From Bacillota bacterium (lineage in GTDB: Bacteria; Bacillota; Clostridia; Peptostreptococcales; Anaerovoracaceae): a stretch of DNA of 41,970 nt. The translations under genes were made by a program, and so were the position numbers. Position 1 is the stretch's first letter, and every line of letters begins with the position of its first letter. Under the pieces are notes generated by a model. It had not been told where the DNA came from and ran no database searches. It worked only from the letters and a program-made list of their open reading frames with translations. The stretch spans positions 1-41,970 of the forward strand of contig JARBUO010000017.1 in assembly GCA_029239605.1 (NCBI GenBank), written 5' to 3'. Positions 41,908 to 41,970 of the stretch are shown piece by piece.

Positions 41908-41936
41908 TTGACAATCGACACGATAAGTATTATCTT
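41908..41936 (+). promoter_or_regulatory. Sigma-A promoter for the next gene, with overlapping inverted repeat
   Basis: TTGACA (41908-41913), a 17-bp spacer and TATCTT (41931-41936). GATAA-gta-TTATC (41922-41934) overlaps the -10 and could be an operator. TGACAAT also occurs just upstream (41896-41902). Confidence 0.7.
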
Positions 41937-41952
41937 AGATAAAAAGGTAGTA

Positions 41953-41970
41953 ATGAATACAAGATCGAGC
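41953..41970 (+). CDS. Start of a gene that runs off the window
   Basis: ATG 41953 with AAGGTAG upstream and a good promoter 17 bp before it. Only six codons (MNTRSS) are visible, so no identity can be given. Confidence 0.35.

Overview
This window looks like chromosome of a spore-forming, anaerobic, low-to-moderate GC Clostridia (Firmicutes). The evidence is CodY, HslV/HslU, a YunB-type sporulation protein, a Stp/PrkC(PASTA)/RsgA/Rpe block, tRNA genes that all encode their 3' CCA, strong AGGAGG ribosome binding sites and consensus sigma-A promoters. An MtaB/MtaC-type methyltransferase cluster suggests growth on methanol or a similar one-carbon compound, as in acetogen-like Clostridia. The species cannot be named from the sequence alone.

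Layout. 1-770: an orphan C-terminal piece of threonyl-tRNA synthetase, a terminator-like hairpin and a noncoding stretch. 768-4118: a very long chemoreceptor with stacked HAMP-like repeats. 4156-11431: yraN, comM, dprA, topA, hslV and hslU, all on the + strand. 11504-12763: a shared terminator, a short minus-strand XRE regulator that looks truncated, and codY with four 14-bp tandem repeats in its leader. 12881-15749: yunB, hflX and a YigZ/IMPACT protein. 15788-17781: an array of 16 tRNA genes with at least three strong promoters; it contains an unusual insert behind tRNA-Thr.

17866-26142 is the most specialised region. It holds corrinoid protein 1, MtaB, a G3E (CobW-like) GTPase, corrinoid protein 2, a large corrinoid-reactivation protein (MetH-activation-like domain + 2Fe-2S ferredoxin + RACo-type ASKHA ATPase) and a PocR/AraC regulator. 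MtaB would transfer a methyl group to the corrinoid proteins, the RACo-type protein would reduce accidentally oxidised cobalt, the GTPase may supply a metal (zinc for MtaB is my guess), and the PocR/AraC protein probably controls the island. The final methyl acceptor enzyme is not in the window.

26193-33231: an SLH surface protein, an Escherichia coli-like thymidine kinase, a minus-strand radical SAM protein, a structured promoter/leader region, queH, asnA and priA. 33303-36819: def, fmt, a YugP-type membrane zinc peptidase and rsmB. 36897-41819: stp, a block of GC-rich 77-bp repeats, prkC, rsgA, a previously hidden 38-codon ORF and rpe. A new promoter and the first codons of another gene close the window.

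The best candidates for something new are: the insert behind tRNA-Thr, which is flanked by copies of the tRNA 3' end and carries a 14-nt sequence complementary to the tRNA T-arm; the three-part corrinoid activator; the 77-bp hairpin repeats between stp and prkC; the 38-codon ORF coupled to rsgA and rpe; the competing hairpins upstream of queH; and the terminator at the yunB start codon whose loop may hold a sporulation promoter.
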